Below are positions 36,161-44,010 of a DNA stretch of 64,000 bases, in pieces; within the stretch, counting starts at the first letter, position 1, and each line of letters opens with the position of its first letter. The stretch covers positions 504,520 through 568,519 of the forward strand of contig NZ_KE383978.1 in assembly GCF_000423105.1 (NCBI RefSeq), in the 5' to 3' direction. A model generated the notes under the pieces. That model made no database searches and was not told the origin of the DNA. It saw only the letters and a list, made by a program, of their open reading frames with translations. Source of the stretch: Halalkalibacillus halophilus DSM 18494 (lineage in GTDB: Bacteria; Bacillota; Bacilli; Bacillales; Alkalibacillaceae). Made by a program: the position numbers and the translations under genes.

Positions 36161-36364
36161 GGCATTTGAGGCATCGCTTACCGGCGGACGCTTTCCGCGG
36201 GCACGGCCTCAGCTAACTTTGGCAAGAAAAGCATTTGCCAAAGTGGATCTTCGGCTCGCGCTGTTCCCGCGAAGAACACGACGTGCAAGTGTCAACGTTG
36301 GTCACAGGACGTGACCGCTTTTAGTTGACCAGGTGTCGCCGCCTCACGCGATGCCTCGAATGCC
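36161..36364. repeat. Structured 204 bp intergenic element with 17 bp terminal inverted repeats
   Basis: GGCATTTGAGGCATCGC at 36161-36177 pairs with GCGATGCCTCGAATGCC at 36348-36364 with one mismatch. Inside are further stems: ACTTTGGCAA (36216) with TTGCCAAAGT (36235), GGTCAC (36300) with GTGACC (36311), and GTCAAC (36291) with GTTGAC (36324). It fills the crh-yojO gap and has GC content above the surroundings. The GC-rich stretch around GGACGCTTTCCGCGGGCACGG resembles repeats I recall from many Bacillaceae chromosomes (memory, not checked). No coding capacity is apparent. Confidence 0.7.
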
Positions 36365-36429
36365 AGAAACGCTCAGTGGAAACCCTCTTCTAACTACTTC
36401 AGAAGTGAGCTCAAGTTCGATCTACAGAA

Positions 36430-38328
36430 CTAAATCGTCCGAAGAAGCAATCTTTTTAACAAGTAAGCAAAGGTAGAGGGAAGGTCCACAATCGTAGGAA
36501 CCATCAGATGGTGTTTGCCGTAAATATTCTGCATTAACAACTCTTCATGTTCTTCTATAGTGTCATTCCCTAGAAAAATTCCGATAACATCAACTTGTTG
36601 TTTTCTAGATTCATTTACTGCTTCGTGGGTGTCGATAATGCCATTTTCACTGTAGTTAAAGGCAGAAGGTTCTCCATCAGAGAAGACAAGTAGGAATTTT
36701 TGTTGCTCGCTCCGTTGAAGCAGTTCCTCTGTCATGACTCGGATGGCATACCCATCTCGGTTATCTTCTTCCGCTTCCAATTGAAGAATCTCTGGACCTG
36801 CTTTAGGATCGAGACAATTTTCAAATGGAATCACTCGATGAAAGTAATTGGGTTGCTTCTGATCATTAACTTCAAAGCCGTCTTCCCAAAAGCCTACAAC
36901 TTGGTGATTAATATTTAGCCCTTTCAAAACTTCATGAAATAAAATAGCTGTATATTGAACATCATCCATTTTATTAAACATAGAGGCACTACAATCTATT
37001 AACAAAGTAAATACAGCATCGAAGTCATCATTCTCTTGGTGTTTATAAAAAATTCTACGATTATTTTCAATTATTAGTGGAAGTAGTTGTTTTTGATCCA
37101 ATCTTCCTGAACTTAGTCGTTCTCTCGCTAAGTTATATTTCTGTTCGAGCGACTTCTCGATTGTTTTGGTCAATTTCCTACGTTCTGTATCAATCTCAGT
37201 TAATACATCGTTATATTTATTCCAGTCTGTATCCGAAACATGCTTTGCCCCTTTATCAATTTGTTGGGCTTGCAAATGTTCTTTGCCATATTTAGCTGGG
37301 TCTTCCGCTTGTTTTGTTTTCTCTTCTTCTAATGCTTCTAGATTAGTATATTCACTTTGGTCTGTTTGAGCGGAATGGCCTTGCACACTAGCCATGGCTT
37401 GGTCGCCTTCTTCCGTTTCTCTAGCCCCATCGCCTAATATGGATGTTTTCGTACCTTGTTCCAATTCAAACTGAAGAAAGCTTTGGTCTCGATCATTATT
37501 TTCATTTTCTCGGTGCCATGTGGAGAAGGTTTCTTGAATGACTTCCTCCTCATCAGGAACTTCTTCCTCATCGTCATTTTGAAGCGGATCCACACGTTCC
37601 AATTGTTCTTCAGCAATATCGAATTCTGGACTTTCCTGCCATTTGATTGGGTAGATGAAATAATGATTAACAGCATCTCTTTCTAGTTGAAGTGTTGTTT
37701 GAATTTGTATGGCTAAGTTCGAAATATCAGAAGTAGATTTTGCTTCAAATACCTGATTGAGTAACGGTTTTATTTTCTCTAACAACGCCACTTGACTCTG
37801 TTTTATAGACGGAAAACGTTCAAATGGAGAAGAAGAGTTGAGTGTTAAATAAATCATATTAAATAACACGTCGGTATCGAAATTTTTGGATGCGTTGGTT
37901 TGTAGTTGGGATTGATAATATCTTCTGTAAGAATTCTTACGGGTTTCAAACCAACTAATTACACCCGGACGTTGCTTCCTTATTAATTCTTCTAACCTTA
38001 TATCTTCCAATAAACTAAAAAGTTGCTCACTAAACTTTGGCGTATTCCACGCTTCTGCTTTTTCCTGATATGATTTTAAACTATCTATAGAAGTGTGCTT
38101 ATATGAACCAGATGCCCTCAAAAGTATGTCCGTTTTATAGCCAATCGATTTGATTTCCTCTCTTTGATTATCCCAAAAGTGACTGGCTGTAATTAAAGAT
38201 TTATGCAACTGAATATGCGTACCAAAATGATACGTAAATTCTATATTATTGTTTCCTGTAAAAACATGAACAAGATCTGTTAGTTCAGATAATCGCTCTG
38301 CATCAATAATGGAGTCATTGAATTTCAT
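36430..38328 (-). CDS. yojO: VWA-domain protein, NorD/CobT-like (YojO-type)
   Basis: The 632-residue protein ends in a von Willebrand A domain with an intact metal site: DCSASMFNKM and later FSDGEPS. The N-terminal two thirds are helical and contain a very acidic linker (about residues 245-265). Such proteins pair with MoxR-type AAA+ ATPases, here the gene 9 bp upstream. In B. subtilis the homologous pair is yojN-yojO, annotated as nitric-oxide-reductase activation proteins by similarity only. No nitric oxide reductase genes occur in this window, so the client is unknown. Confidence 0.8.
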   Translation of the reverse strand: MKFNDSIIDAERLSELTDLVHVFTGNNNIEFTYHFGTHIQLHKSLITASHFWDNQREEIKSIGYKTDILLRASGSYKHTSIDSLKSYQEKAEAWNTPKFSEQLFSLLEDIRLEELIRKQRPGVISWFETRKNSYRRYYQSQLQTNASKNFDTDVLFNMIYLTLNSSSPFERFPSIKQSQVALLEKIKPLLNQVFEAKSTSDISNLAIQIQTTLQLERDAVNHYFIYPIKWQESPEFDIAEEQLERVDPLQNDDEEEVPDEEEVIQETFSTWHRENENNDRDQSFLQFELEQGTKTSILGDGARETEEGDQAMASVQGHSAQTDQSEYTNLEALEEEKTKQAEDPAKYGKEHLQAQQIDKGAKHVSDTDWNKYNDVLTEIDTERRKLTKTIEKSLEQKYNLARERLSSGRLDQKQLLPLIIENNRRIFYKHQENDDFDAVFTLLIDCSASMFNKMDDVQYTAILFHEVLKGLNINHQVVGFWEDGFEVNDQKQPNYFHRVIPFENCLDPKAGPEILQLEAEEDNRDGYAIRVMTEELLQRSEQQKFLLVFSDGEPSAFNYSENGIIDTHEAVNESRKQQVDVIGIFLGNDTIEEHEELLMQNIYGKHHLMVPTIVDLPSTFAYLLKRLLLRTI

Positions 38329-38337
38329 ACTCTCACC

Positions 38338-39216
38338 CTATTCAAATAATGTTTCTGCTAAATTAGCGACAACTACCTGCTCGCGTTCATCTTCAAGTTT
38401 AGATGTGATTGCTCGTTTAATCGCCCGTTTTGGTGGAATAAAACTGCTTAAATCACATGCGTCAAGCAAGGCTCTAATACTTGCTCCATCTTCTGCAATT
38501 TTACCTTGGTCCGCAGCTTTTACTAAATCACTTGATAACTTAACAAAAGCATCAATTTGTTTAGTATCCTGTAGACTGGACTGATCTTTGATTAGACTTT
38601 TTAGTTCTTCACCTTGTAAATAATCGATATCAAAAATCACAAATCTATTTTTCAAAGCCTCATTTAAACGGGTCGTCCCGATATAACCCTCATTAATCGC
38701 TGCAATTACTCCAAATCCATTAGCACCATGAATCGTTTCGTTGGTTAAAGGATTTGTAACGGTTCTTCTGTAATCGAGTGCTCCATTAATAAGAGGGAGC
38801 GTTTCTGGTTTAGCCATATTAATTTCATCGATATATAAAAAATGCCCATGTTCCATTGATTGGACGAGTGGTCCAGGTACAAATGCAATGGTCTGTTTGT
38901 CATTTTCATATTCTACTGTTTTAAATCCAAGGAAACTTTCTGCATCTAAGTCAACGGAACAATTGACACTGAATAACGGTTGGTTAAATAAAGAAGATAA
39001 CGTTTCTGCAAGTTTTGTTTTTCCAGAACCAGTTGGCCCTTTAAGTAACACGTTCTTTCCTTGAGAGAGAGCAACTAATATATCAGAAAATAATTCAAGA
39101 TCATGAGGAACATAATTGCTAGATCGAATCATATTATCAAAATTTGTAGTGTTTGTATTTTTATTTTGTTCAACGAGCGTTTGAATTTGTTTAGGTAGCT
39201 GCTCCAATAATTTCAT
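38338..39216 (-). CDS. yojN: MoxR-type AAA+ ATPase (YojN/NorQ-like)
   Basis: The 292-residue ATPase has Walker A LLKGPTGSGKT near residue 56 and Walker B FLYIDEINMA, with downstream sensor sequence. Its family (NorQ, CbbQ, GvpN) remodels partner complexes together with a VWA protein, and that partner is encoded immediately downstream. It lies 84 bp after clpP on the same strand, separated by a terminator-like hairpin. CGTACCTCC upstream of the start (as read on the plus strand) is GGAGGTACG on the coding strand. Confidence 0.82.
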   Translation of the reverse strand: MKLLEQLPKQIQTLVEQNKNTNTTNFDNMIRSSNYVPHDLELFSDILVALSQGKNVLLKGPTGSGKTKLAETLSSLFNQPLFSVNCSVDLDAESFLGFKTVEYENDKQTIAFVPGPLVQSMEHGHFLYIDEINMAKPETLPLINGALDYRRTVTNPLTNETIHGANGFGVIAAINEGYIGTTRLNEALKNRFVIFDIDYLQGEELKSLIKDQSSLQDTKQIDAFVKLSSDLVKAADQGKIAEDGASIRALLDACDLSSFIPPKRAIKRAITSKLEDEREQVVVANLAETLFE

Positions 39217-39242
39217 TAATAACGTACCTCCATCATATTAAA

Positions 39243-39281
39243 ATGCCCCTCTTATGACGTTAAAATCATAAGAAGGGCAGT
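39243..39281 (-). terminator. Terminator between clpP and yojN
   Basis: On the minus strand, TGCCCTTCTTATGA pairs with TCATAAGAGGGGCA around an 8-base loop and is followed by TTTTA. Confidence 0.75.
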
Positions 39282-39300
39282 AGCATTTAAAATTAAGAAA

Positions 39301-39882
39301 TTACTTCTTCGTCATTACTTCATCAATTAAGCCATACTCTTTTGCTTTTTCAGCTGACATGAAGTTATCACGATCTGTGTCACGCTCTACGACTTCAATT
39401 GGCTGACCAGTACGTTCTGATAGGATCTGGTTTAATTTCTCACGCATTTCAATGATACGCTGCGCATGAATTTGAATATCAGAAGCCTGACCTTGTGTAC
39501 CACCTAGAGGTTGGTGAATCATAACTTCACTGTTAGGTAACGCGTAACGCTTACCAGGTTCACCAGCTGCTAGTAAGAATGCTCCCATAGAAGCAGCCAT
39601 TCCAACACAAATAGTAGATACATTTGGCTTGATAAATTGCATGGTATCATAAATAGCCATACCAGAAGTGATCGAGCCACCTGGTGAGTTGATATAAATT
39701 GAAATATCTTTATCTGGGTCTTCCGCTGCTAAGAATAACATCTGTGCAATAACAGAGTTCGCGATGTTATCATCAACAGGTCCACCTAACATAATAATGC
39801 GGTCTTTAAGTAGACGAGAGTAAATATCGTATGCACGTTCTCCACGGTTTGTTTGTTCAATAACTGTAGGTATTAAATTCAT
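39301..39882 (-). CDS. clpP: ATP-dependent Clp protease proteolytic subunit
   Basis: The 193-residue protein is canonical ClpP: catalytic serine in GMAASMGAFLLAAG and histidine in SEVMIHQP. It forms the double-ring proteolytic chamber that works with ClpX, ClpC or ClpE. Expression is probably heat- and stress-induced through the CtsR box just upstream. AAAAGGAGTGG precedes the ATG (minus strand). The tRNA-Arg gene is divergent from it. Confidence 0.97.
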   Translation of the reverse strand: MNLIPTVIEQTNRGERAYDIYSRLLKDRIIMLGGPVDDNIANSVIAQMLFLAAEDPDKDISIYINSPGGSITSGMAIYDTMQFIKPNVSTICVGMAASMGAFLLAAGEPGKRYALPNSEVMIHQPLGGTQGQASDIQIHAQRIIEMREKLNQILSERTGQPIEVVERDTDRDNFMSAEKAKEYGLIDEVMTKK

Positions 39883-39918
39883 TAAGAGCCACTCCTTTTT
39901 ACAATGTATTCACTTATT

Positions 39919-39947
39919 ACTATACTCTTTTGGTCAATAAAGGTCAA
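39919..39947 (-). promoter_or_regulatory. Sigma-A promoter of clpP
   Basis: Read on the minus strand, TTGACC (39942-39947) and TATAGT (39919-39924) are separated by exactly 17 bp. The -35 box overlaps the CtsR operator. Confidence 0.8.
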
Positions 39948-39948
39948 A
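39932..39948. promoter_or_regulatory. CtsR operator
   Basis: The plus strand reads GGTCAATAAAGGTCAAA: two direct heptads (GGTCAAT, GGTCAAA) three bases apart. The CtsR consensus is RGTCAAANANRGTCAAA, so there is one mismatch. Overlap with the clpP -35 box fits repression by CtsR. Confidence 0.85.
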
Positions 39949-40067
39949 CAATAAAATTCTAATTTTACCCTAACAACAATTTACCCATCTTCCTTAGGGC
40001 ATAAACAATTAGACGCTTGAAATGTTTCCCTGCTACAAGTATAATTATCAATGCGTTTGAATCACTT

Positions 40068-40139
40068 GCCCTCGTGGTGCAACGGATAGCACGCAAGATT
40101 CCGGTTCTTGAAATAGGGGTTCGATTCCCTTCGAGGGCG
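40068..40139 (+). tRNA. tRNA-Arg(CCG)
   Basis: A 72-base cloverleaf can be drawn: acceptor GCCCTCG / CGAGGGC, D stem GTGC / GCAC, anticodon stem CAAGA / TCTTG with loop TTCCGGT (anticodon CCG, arginine), and T arm AGGGG TTCGATT CCCTT. The discriminator base is G and CCA is not encoded. A tRNA-Arg next to clpP is also the arrangement I recall in B. subtilis. Confidence 0.93.
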
Positions 40140-40354
40140 TTCTTAACTAACATGAAAACTTTCTCTAGTCCTTTTTAGAAAGGGTTTGGGAAGGTTTTTT
40201 CTTTTGCGAAAATTTCATACCTAACCAACAGACCAGTCAAAACAGTACTTTCTAGAATATGAATATCAAGTAAGACAAAGTCGAGGATTGAATTTCAAGT
40301 AAAATATATAGAATGAAAAAATCAATTTGGTTGAATTGATCATGGAGGAAAGGG

Positions 40355-40417
40355 ATGGCTGAATTATATCCAGAAAGGCGGTACGTATATACTTTCTATT
40401 TATCCATGAGAATTTAA
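40355..40417 (+). CDS. Possible 20-residue open reading frame
   Basis: GGAGGAAAGGG lies immediately before ATG at 40355, and the frame runs 20 codons to TAA. It reads into the phased repeat array, so it may be chance. The encoded peptide is basic and rich in Tyr; no family is recognised. I list it because the ribosome site is good. Confidence 0.15.
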   Translation: MAELYPERRYVYTFYLSMRI

Positions 40418-40510
40418 TAATATCCAGAATAGTAGAGTGGTTTTCCATAAATCTCTTGGATATATCCATAAAAGAGATCGTTTATCCACGAAGCTTAATA
40501 GATATCCAGA
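40367..40510 (-). repeat. Phased repeat array, TTTCTGGATA core, seven units
   Basis: On the plus strand the core reads TATCCANA. It starts at 40367, 40401, 40421, 40442, 40463, 40483 and 40503; the last five steps are 20, 21, 21, 20 and 20 bp. The first step is 34 bp, off the grid. The intervals are not conserved. The array lies in the 449 bp gap between tRNA-Arg and the amidase gene, which also has a hairpin ATCAATT / AATTGAT at 40321-40340 and no convincing gene. Confidence 0.75.
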
Positions 40511-40588
40511 AATCTAACTATAATGCTCCCAGCCTAAAAATTCCTCGCAAAATATTAAGATTAAGCAAATAAAAAGGAGAGGGATTAC

Positions 40589-41740
40589 ATGAGTTATAGT
40601 TTTGAACAGTTACCGCAGCTTCAAGATATAAGGGCTACAATTCCGAGAGAACAGAACTATAATAATCGGAAAACTGAAATCAGTGATTTGACGAGAGTTT
40701 GGCACCATAGTTTAACAGGTAAAGATTTACCTGGGTCGAATGCTATTGGGTTTGCAAACTATCATATATCTTTATGGGGGACAAGTGTTGGGTATGCGCT
40801 TGTTATTGAACCTCAAAACGTGGTTGACACACCTAATGGTAAGAGAGCTGCGATTAAGTTTTGTAATGACATTGATTTAATGACATTTCACGTGGGTTCA
40901 TCCAATGATCGCGCTGTTGGGATCTGTGTTGCAGGTGATTATCGTGTAGATGATCTAGATGATCCTACAAATGCCTCCATTGCTGAATTACATGCAGCCT
41001 TGATAGAAGATAATATTGGTGACGACGATAAGTCACATCACGAAATGCCAGGATATGAATGGAAACAATGTTGTGTGTTTGATTACAATGAAGCATTTAA
41101 ATTTTTAGACAACCCACCCAAATCAGAGTTGCCTGATGAGTATGTTGTGCAACAAGGAGATACTTTATGGGGGCTTGCACATGGGGAAGAGCGTTTTACA
41201 GTGGAAGACCTCATGCGCTGGAATTCAATCAATGATCCTAGAAAGTTGCAAATAGGGCAAAGGCTCAATCTAACAGGACCAAGTAATGACGAAGGCACAG
41301 ACCCTTCTGGATCAATGGTGCTTTGGAGGGGGGAAATTCAAAACGTGAGTTGGATTAATGTTCGGAAAGGGCCGGGGATGAGTTATCCAACAGTGACTCA
41401 ATTTCGAGTAGGTACAGAAATTACGGTTTATAAAGAACAAAATGGATGGGTATATATCGGAAACGGAAACTGGGTTAGTAATGTGGAAGGTAGGTACGTT
41501 AAAAAAGTAACCAATAATCCTTCTAATATTATTGGGAAACGCGCAGAAGCAATCGTGGAAGCTGTTAATTTCTATGATAGCCCGCGTTGGAATAATCCAA
41601 GTGGCCATTTTGTTAAAGGAGAAGGGTGGACTATTGTCGCACACATCACTACGGATGGTTCTCCTCAACTAAAAGTTAAAAATTCAAAAGGACACATTTA
41701 CTATATCACTGCTCGTAGAGATTTGATTACCATTAAATAG
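40589..41740 (+). CDS. N-acetylmuramoyl-L-alanine amidase-like protein with LysM and SH3 domains
   Basis: The 383-residue protein starts with an amidase_2-type domain (about 1-175; candidate zinc ligands in VWHHS and MTFHVG), then one LysM (about 180-230, YVVQQGDTLWGLA) and bacterial SH3-like segments (about 240-380; VSWINVRKGPGMSYPTV). The order is that of phage endolysins and autolysins. There is no signal peptide, so export would need a holin or lysis. No other phage gene is nearby. The usual C-terminal zinc motif of amidase_2 is not clear, so catalytic activity is uncertain. AAAGGAGAGG precedes the ATG. Confidence 0.75.
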   Translation: MSYSFEQLPQLQDIRATIPREQNYNNRKTEISDLTRVWHHSLTGKDLPGSNAIGFANYHISLWGTSVGYALVIEPQNVVDTPNGKRAAIKFCNDIDLMTFHVGSSNDRAVGICVAGDYRVDDLDDPTNASIAELHAALIEDNIGDDDKSHHEMPGYEWKQCCVFDYNEAFKFLDNPPKSELPDEYVVQQGDTLWGLAHGEERFTVEDLMRWNSINDPRKLQIGQRLNLTGPSNDEGTDPSGSMVLWRGEIQNVSWINVRKGPGMSYPTVTQFRVGTEITVYKEQNGWVYIGNGNWVSNVEGRYVKKVTNNPSNIIGKRAEAIVEAVNFYDSPRWNNPSGHFVKGEGWTIVAHITTDGSPQLKVKNSKGHIYYITARRDLITIK

Positions 41741-41786
41741 TGTAGAGATGTTGACTAGAAAAAGTACACCTCCTTAATAAATCTAA

Positions 41787-41822
41787 AAACACCTCCGAAT
41801 AAGCACTCATTCGGAGGTGTTT
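41787..41822. terminator. Bidirectional terminator between convergent genes
   Basis: AAACACCTCCGAAT pairs perfectly with ATTCGGAGGTGTTT around AAGCACTC. A-rich and T-rich flanks let it serve the amidase gene on the plus strand and the isomerase gene on the minus strand. Confidence 0.9.
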
Positions 41823-41842
41823 AACTATGTGTTCTTAATTAC

Positions 41843-42811
41843 TTAAGCCCACCACATCTCCCCAACAGACTCCTTCACCATCACTGGCTTCAAAGTATCA
41901 ACTGCTTTAGTGAAACCTTCGTCAATGGACATCAATCCGTCTTCATGTTCGATACTAACGACATAATCATAATCATAAAGTCGTAATGCGCTTACCATGT
42001 CAGCCCAATCTTTGCTTCCGTGTCCGAAACCAACCGTTCGAAAATACCACGCGCGGTCTTTTAAGTCGGAATAAGGGGTCATGTCGGTTAACCCATTTCG
42101 ATTTACATTCGGTTGATCAATGACCGTATCTTTTGCATGAAAATGATGAATAGCATTTTCCCTTCCTAGAATTTTAATTGATTCTACTGGGTCGATTCCT
42201 TGCCACCACATATGACTCGGATCTAAATTCGCTCCAATGGCAGACCCGCATGCTTTCCGTAAGTATAATAGGTTTGCAGGTGTATGGACGGAGAATCCGC
42301 CATGTAATTCTAATCCGATTTTTATATTATGTTTCTCAGCAAACGCAGCTTTTTCTTTCCAATAGGGAATGATTTTTTCTTCCCACTGCCATTTCAAAAT
42401 TTCTTGAAATTCGCCTGGCCATGGGGATACTGGCCAGTTTGGGTGTTTTGCATCTTCATGGTCGCCTGGGCACCCTGAGAAAGTATTTACGACAGGAATA
42501 TTCAGTTCACTTGCCAGTTGAACGGTCTTATTAAAAAGTTGATCAGCTTCTTCGGCTATTTTTTTCTGTGGGTGAAGCGGATTGGAATGGCAACTTAAGG
42601 CGCTAATAATTAACCCTCTAGTAGAAAATTCATTTAAGAATGCTTGCTGTTTCTCTTGATCTCCCAATAATTCATCAACCTTACAATGTGCATCACCAGG
42701 AAATCCTCCAGTTCCTAATTCTACTGCTTCGATTCCTTTGGATGCTACATAGTCTAGCATCTCGCTTAATCCTTTGTCTGAAAAAAGTACAGAAAACACA
42801 CCTAATTTCAT
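41843..42811 (-). CDS. Sugar phosphate isomerase/epimerase family protein (xylose-isomerase-like TIM barrel), first of two
   Basis: The 322-residue protein is an AP-endonuclease-2-type TIM barrel: MKLGVFSVLF at the first strand, LELHGGFSVHTP and IGANLDPSHMWWQG at metal-binding strands, and SIEHEDG near the end. Family members (IolE, IolI, YcjR and others) act on keto sugars and inosose. It is divergent from the LacI regulator and shares its control region, which holds a palindromic operator. It is likely part of the 41.8-50.8 kb sugar locus. The exact reaction is not known. Confidence 0.82.
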   Translation of the reverse strand: MKLGVFSVLFSDKGLSEMLDYVASKGIEAVELGTGGFPGDAHCKVDELLGDQEKQQAFLNEFSTRGLIISALSCHSNPLHPQKKIAEEADQLFNKTVQLASELNIPVVNTFSGCPGDHEDAKHPNWPVSPWPGEFQEILKWQWEEKIIPYWKEKAAFAEKHNIKIGLELHGGFSVHTPANLLYLRKACGSAIGANLDPSHMWWQGIDPVESIKILGRENAIHHFHAKDTVIDQPNVNRNGLTDMTPYSDLKDRAWYFRTVGFGHGSKDWADMVSALRLYDYDYVVSIEHEDGLMSIDEGFTKAVDTLKPVMVKESVGEMWWA

Positions 42812-42828
42812 TGTAATCCCTCCATTAT

Positions 42829-42846
42829 TATGTAATCCATTACATA
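42829..42846. promoter_or_regulatory. Palindromic operator in the divergent control region
   Basis: TATGTAATCCATTACATA has perfect 8-base arms around CC. The core ATGTAAT-NN-ATTACAT recurs at 45088-45103. It lies just upstream of the minus-strand isomerase start, so it probably controls that gene and is read by the LacI-type regulator next door (inference). Confidence 0.7.
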
Positions 42847-42913
42847 CAGTATATCAAAAGATTTTGAAAAATATAGTTACATTATACGTTATCTTACCAC
42901 TATAAAAAAACAG

Positions 42914-42943
42914 TTGACAAATAATTCGCAAATATCTTACAAT
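42914..42943 (+). promoter_or_regulatory. Sigma-A promoter of the LacI-type regulator gene
   Basis: TTGACA at 42914-42919 and TACAAT at 42938-42943 are separated by 18 bp. Confidence 0.75.
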
Positions 42944-42949
42944 TATATT

Positions 42950-42963
42950 TGTAAACGATTTCA
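42950..42963 (+). promoter_or_regulatory. Cre-like site (CcpA) near the regulator promoter
   Basis: TGTAAACGATTTCA fits the cre consensus TGWAANCGNTNWCA. It starts 7 bp after the -10 box, so binding would block early transcription. It could instead be an operator for the encoded LacI-family protein itself. Confidence 0.6.
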
Positions 42964-42998
42964 TGAAAATTGAATAAAGATTGAAAGAGGGAAGCATC

Positions 42999-43988
42999 AT
43001 GGCAAACATTCAAGAAGTTGCGCGAAAAGCAGGTGTTTCCAGTGCGACGGTTTCAAGAGTTTTGAATAATACAACCGCAGTTTCTTCTACTACCCGTATT
43101 AAAGTAGAGAAGGCAATTGAAGAATTAAAGTATGCACCAAGTATGTTGGGCAGAAATCTTAGAAATTCGGAAAGCCGTTTATTATTAGTATTAATTCATA
43201 CCTTCTCGAACCCGTACTACACCGAAATTATTAATGGTATTGAAGATTATTCTATTGCTAATGGATATAATATTTTACTTTGTGAAACAGATTCTAATGC
43301 TTCTAGAGAAACAACATTCTTAAATATGGTAAAAAATAAATTGGCTGATGGAATGATTTCGATGAACCCTACAGTTGATTTAGAAAAGTTAACCGGACTT
43401 GCTGAGAAACATCCAATCATCCTATGTAGTGATTATTATGAAACGATGGAGATCCCATATGTTGCAATTGATAATGAGGCGGCAGCATATAAAGCTGTCA
43501 AACATTTGATTAAATTAGGTCACGAAAAGATTGCTTTTATTAATTTCGATGAAAGAATTCTTTATGCAAGACAACGAAGAAAAGGGTATGAAAGAGCATT
43601 AAATGAATTCAATATACCTATTCAGGATCAATGGATTTATAACTCTCAAGGTTTGGAGTTTCATAATGGTGTTCAAGCAATGCGAAAGTTTCTTCAATTA
43701 GAGGAAAAACCAACGGCCGTCTTCGCAGTATCTGACACGTTAGCAATCGGCGCTTTGAAAGAAACAAATGAGAGAGGGCTAAACGTACCTGATGATATGG
43801 CAGTTGTTGGCTTTGATAACATAAGTTTTTCCAATATGACTAACCCAACGCTAACTACTGTTTCCCAGCCGATGTACAACATGGGGTATAAGGCAGCAGA
43901 GATGTTGATTGATAGTATCAAAGGTCAGCCTGTAGAAAGTGTGATCATGGATTACGAATTAGTAATGAGAGAATCGACGATCAATTAA
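42999..43988 (+). CDS. LacI-family transcriptional regulator
   Basis: The 329-residue protein has an N-terminal LacI helix-turn-helix (MANIQEVARKAGVSSATVSRVLNN) with hinge helix, followed by a periplasmic-binding-protein-like effector domain ending with DELVMRESTI-type sequence. I place the start at the ATG at 42999, preceded by GAGGGAAG; an in-frame TTG at 42981 has no ribosome site. It heads the sugar locus and most likely binds the two palindromes ATGTAAT-NN-ATTACAT in it. Confidence 0.92.
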   Translation: MANIQEVARKAGVSSATVSRVLNNTTAVSSTTRIKVEKAIEELKYAPSMLGRNLRNSESRLLLVLIHTFSNPYYTEIINGIEDYSIANGYNILLCETDSNASRETTFLNMVKNKLADGMISMNPTVDLEKLTGLAEKHPIILCSDYYETMEIPYVAIDNEAAAYKAVKHLIKLGHEKIAFINFDERILYARQRRKGYERALNEFNIPIQDQWIYNSQGLEFHNGVQAMRKFLQLEEKPTAVFAVSDTLAIGALKETNERGLNVPDDMAVVGFDNISFSNMTNPTLTTVSQPMYNMGYKAAEMLIDSIKGQPVESVIMDYELVMRESTIN

Positions 43989-44010
43989 ATTTTATTGGGG
44001 GGGATGCGAA

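Noticed and set aside
39965..40153. Minus-strand 62-codon frame over the tRNA-Arg
   Set aside because: It covers a clear tRNA gene on the other strand.
40140..40205. tRNA-proximal attachment site or terminator
   Set aside because: I found no second copy of the tRNA 3' end in the window, and the stem after the tRNA is imperfect, so neither call can be supported.
40367..40510. Reading the phased array as a CRISPR array
   Set aside because: Cores are only 8-12 bp with 8-12 bp intervals and are degenerate; no cas gene is nearby.
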